The position numbers were made by a program, and so were the translations under genes. The notes under the pieces were generated by a model. It did no database searches. It worked only from the letters and a program-made list of their open reading frames with translations, and was not told where the DNA came from. Shown one piece after another: positions 14,315 through 14,401 of a stretch of DNA of 14,401 bases (the first letter of the stretch is position 1; each line of letters opens with the position of its first letter). The stretch is from Bacteroidota bacterium (GTDB lineage: Bacteria; Bacteroidota; Bacteroidia; Flavobacteriales; Flavobacteriaceae), in assembly GCA_024278565.1 (NCBI GenBank), contig JAJRSY010000257.1, positions 1 to 14,401 of the forward strand, written 5' to 3'.

Positions 14315-14401
14315 ATGATAATTCAAGATTTTTTTTAAGAAATTCCCTGACGAACCGAGCTGTAAGGCCCATTTCAAGGCGGAACGTGAAAAACAAGGGG
14401 G
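14315..14401 (+). mobile_element. IS1595-like transposase, N-terminal part (frameshifted, cut by window end)
   Basis: The frame starting at 14337 reads KKFPDEPSCKAHFKAEREKQ G and matches the start of Bacteroidota IS1595-family (ISXO2-like) transposases, which open with FFxxFPDExSCxxHFKxxREKQG before a zinc-ribbon. An ATG at 14315 gives MIIQDFF, the natural N-terminus, but in the wrong frame: the T8 run at 14329-14336 is one T too long and leads to TAA. The gene is therefore decayed, expressed by slippage, or affected by a sequencing error. The element continues beyond the window, so terminal repeats and DDE-type residues cannot be checked. Confidence 0.6.

Noticed and set aside
1..14401. CRISPR array, tRNA/rRNA genes, toxin-antitoxin or defence system
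   Set aside because: No regularly spaced direct repeats, cloverleaf or rRNA-like sequence, or recognisable defence or toxin protein was seen.

Overview
The window reads as a chromosomal segment of a marine-type Flavobacteriaceae bacterium (Bacteroidota; a Muricauda/Maribacter/Zobellia-like genome would fit). The evidence is the AT-rich coding sequence, the near absence of Shine-Dalgarno sequences, several boxes of the flavobacterial TAnnTTTG promoter type, and protein families in their Bacteroidota form (LigA, DnaA, a LysM/SLT-type muramidase, MltG, a KilA-N C-terminal remnant and an IS1595-like transposase start). The genus is inferred, not proven.

Layout. Bases 1-540 are very AT-rich and hold a decayed minus-strand KilA-N family remnant. 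They end at two GC-rich hairpins (550-580). Next comes a minus-strand group: GNAT acetyltransferase (3737-4222), prmC (2808-3656) and ligA (760-2757). Divergent from it is a tightly packed plus-strand operon: ribD, a HAD phosphatase, an EamA-type permease and a YigZ/IMPACT protein (4264-7394), with overlaps or gaps of a few bases. A minus-strand YbgC-like thioesterase (7453-7857) is divergent from dnaA (8057-9481). dnaA is followed closely by a low-molecular-weight protein tyrosine phosphatase and an RsmI-like tetrapyrrole-methylase-fold methyltransferase. Converging on these is a minus-strand cell-wall group: dapF, a RimJ/RimL-like acetyltransferase and mltG, coupled by 7-bp and 1-bp overlaps, then a secreted lysozyme-like protein with its own promoter. 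The right end (13908-14401) is a scar with an amidohydrolase C-terminal fragment and the start of an IS1595-like transposase that appears frameshifted in a T8 run.

How the genes work together. Most are housekeeping genes: replication and repair (dnaA, ligA), translation (prmC, the RsmI-like enzyme), riboflavin synthesis (ribD), and peptidoglycan precursor supply and remodelling (dapF, mltG, the SLT-like protein). The most interesting points are a nested inverted repeat overlapping the likely dnaA promoter, with an arm that is one base off a DnaA box; a HAD phosphatase overlapping ribD that could supply the dephosphorylation step of riboflavin synthesis; and accessory scars at both ends. I see no defence system, CRISPR array or clearly new multi-gene system.
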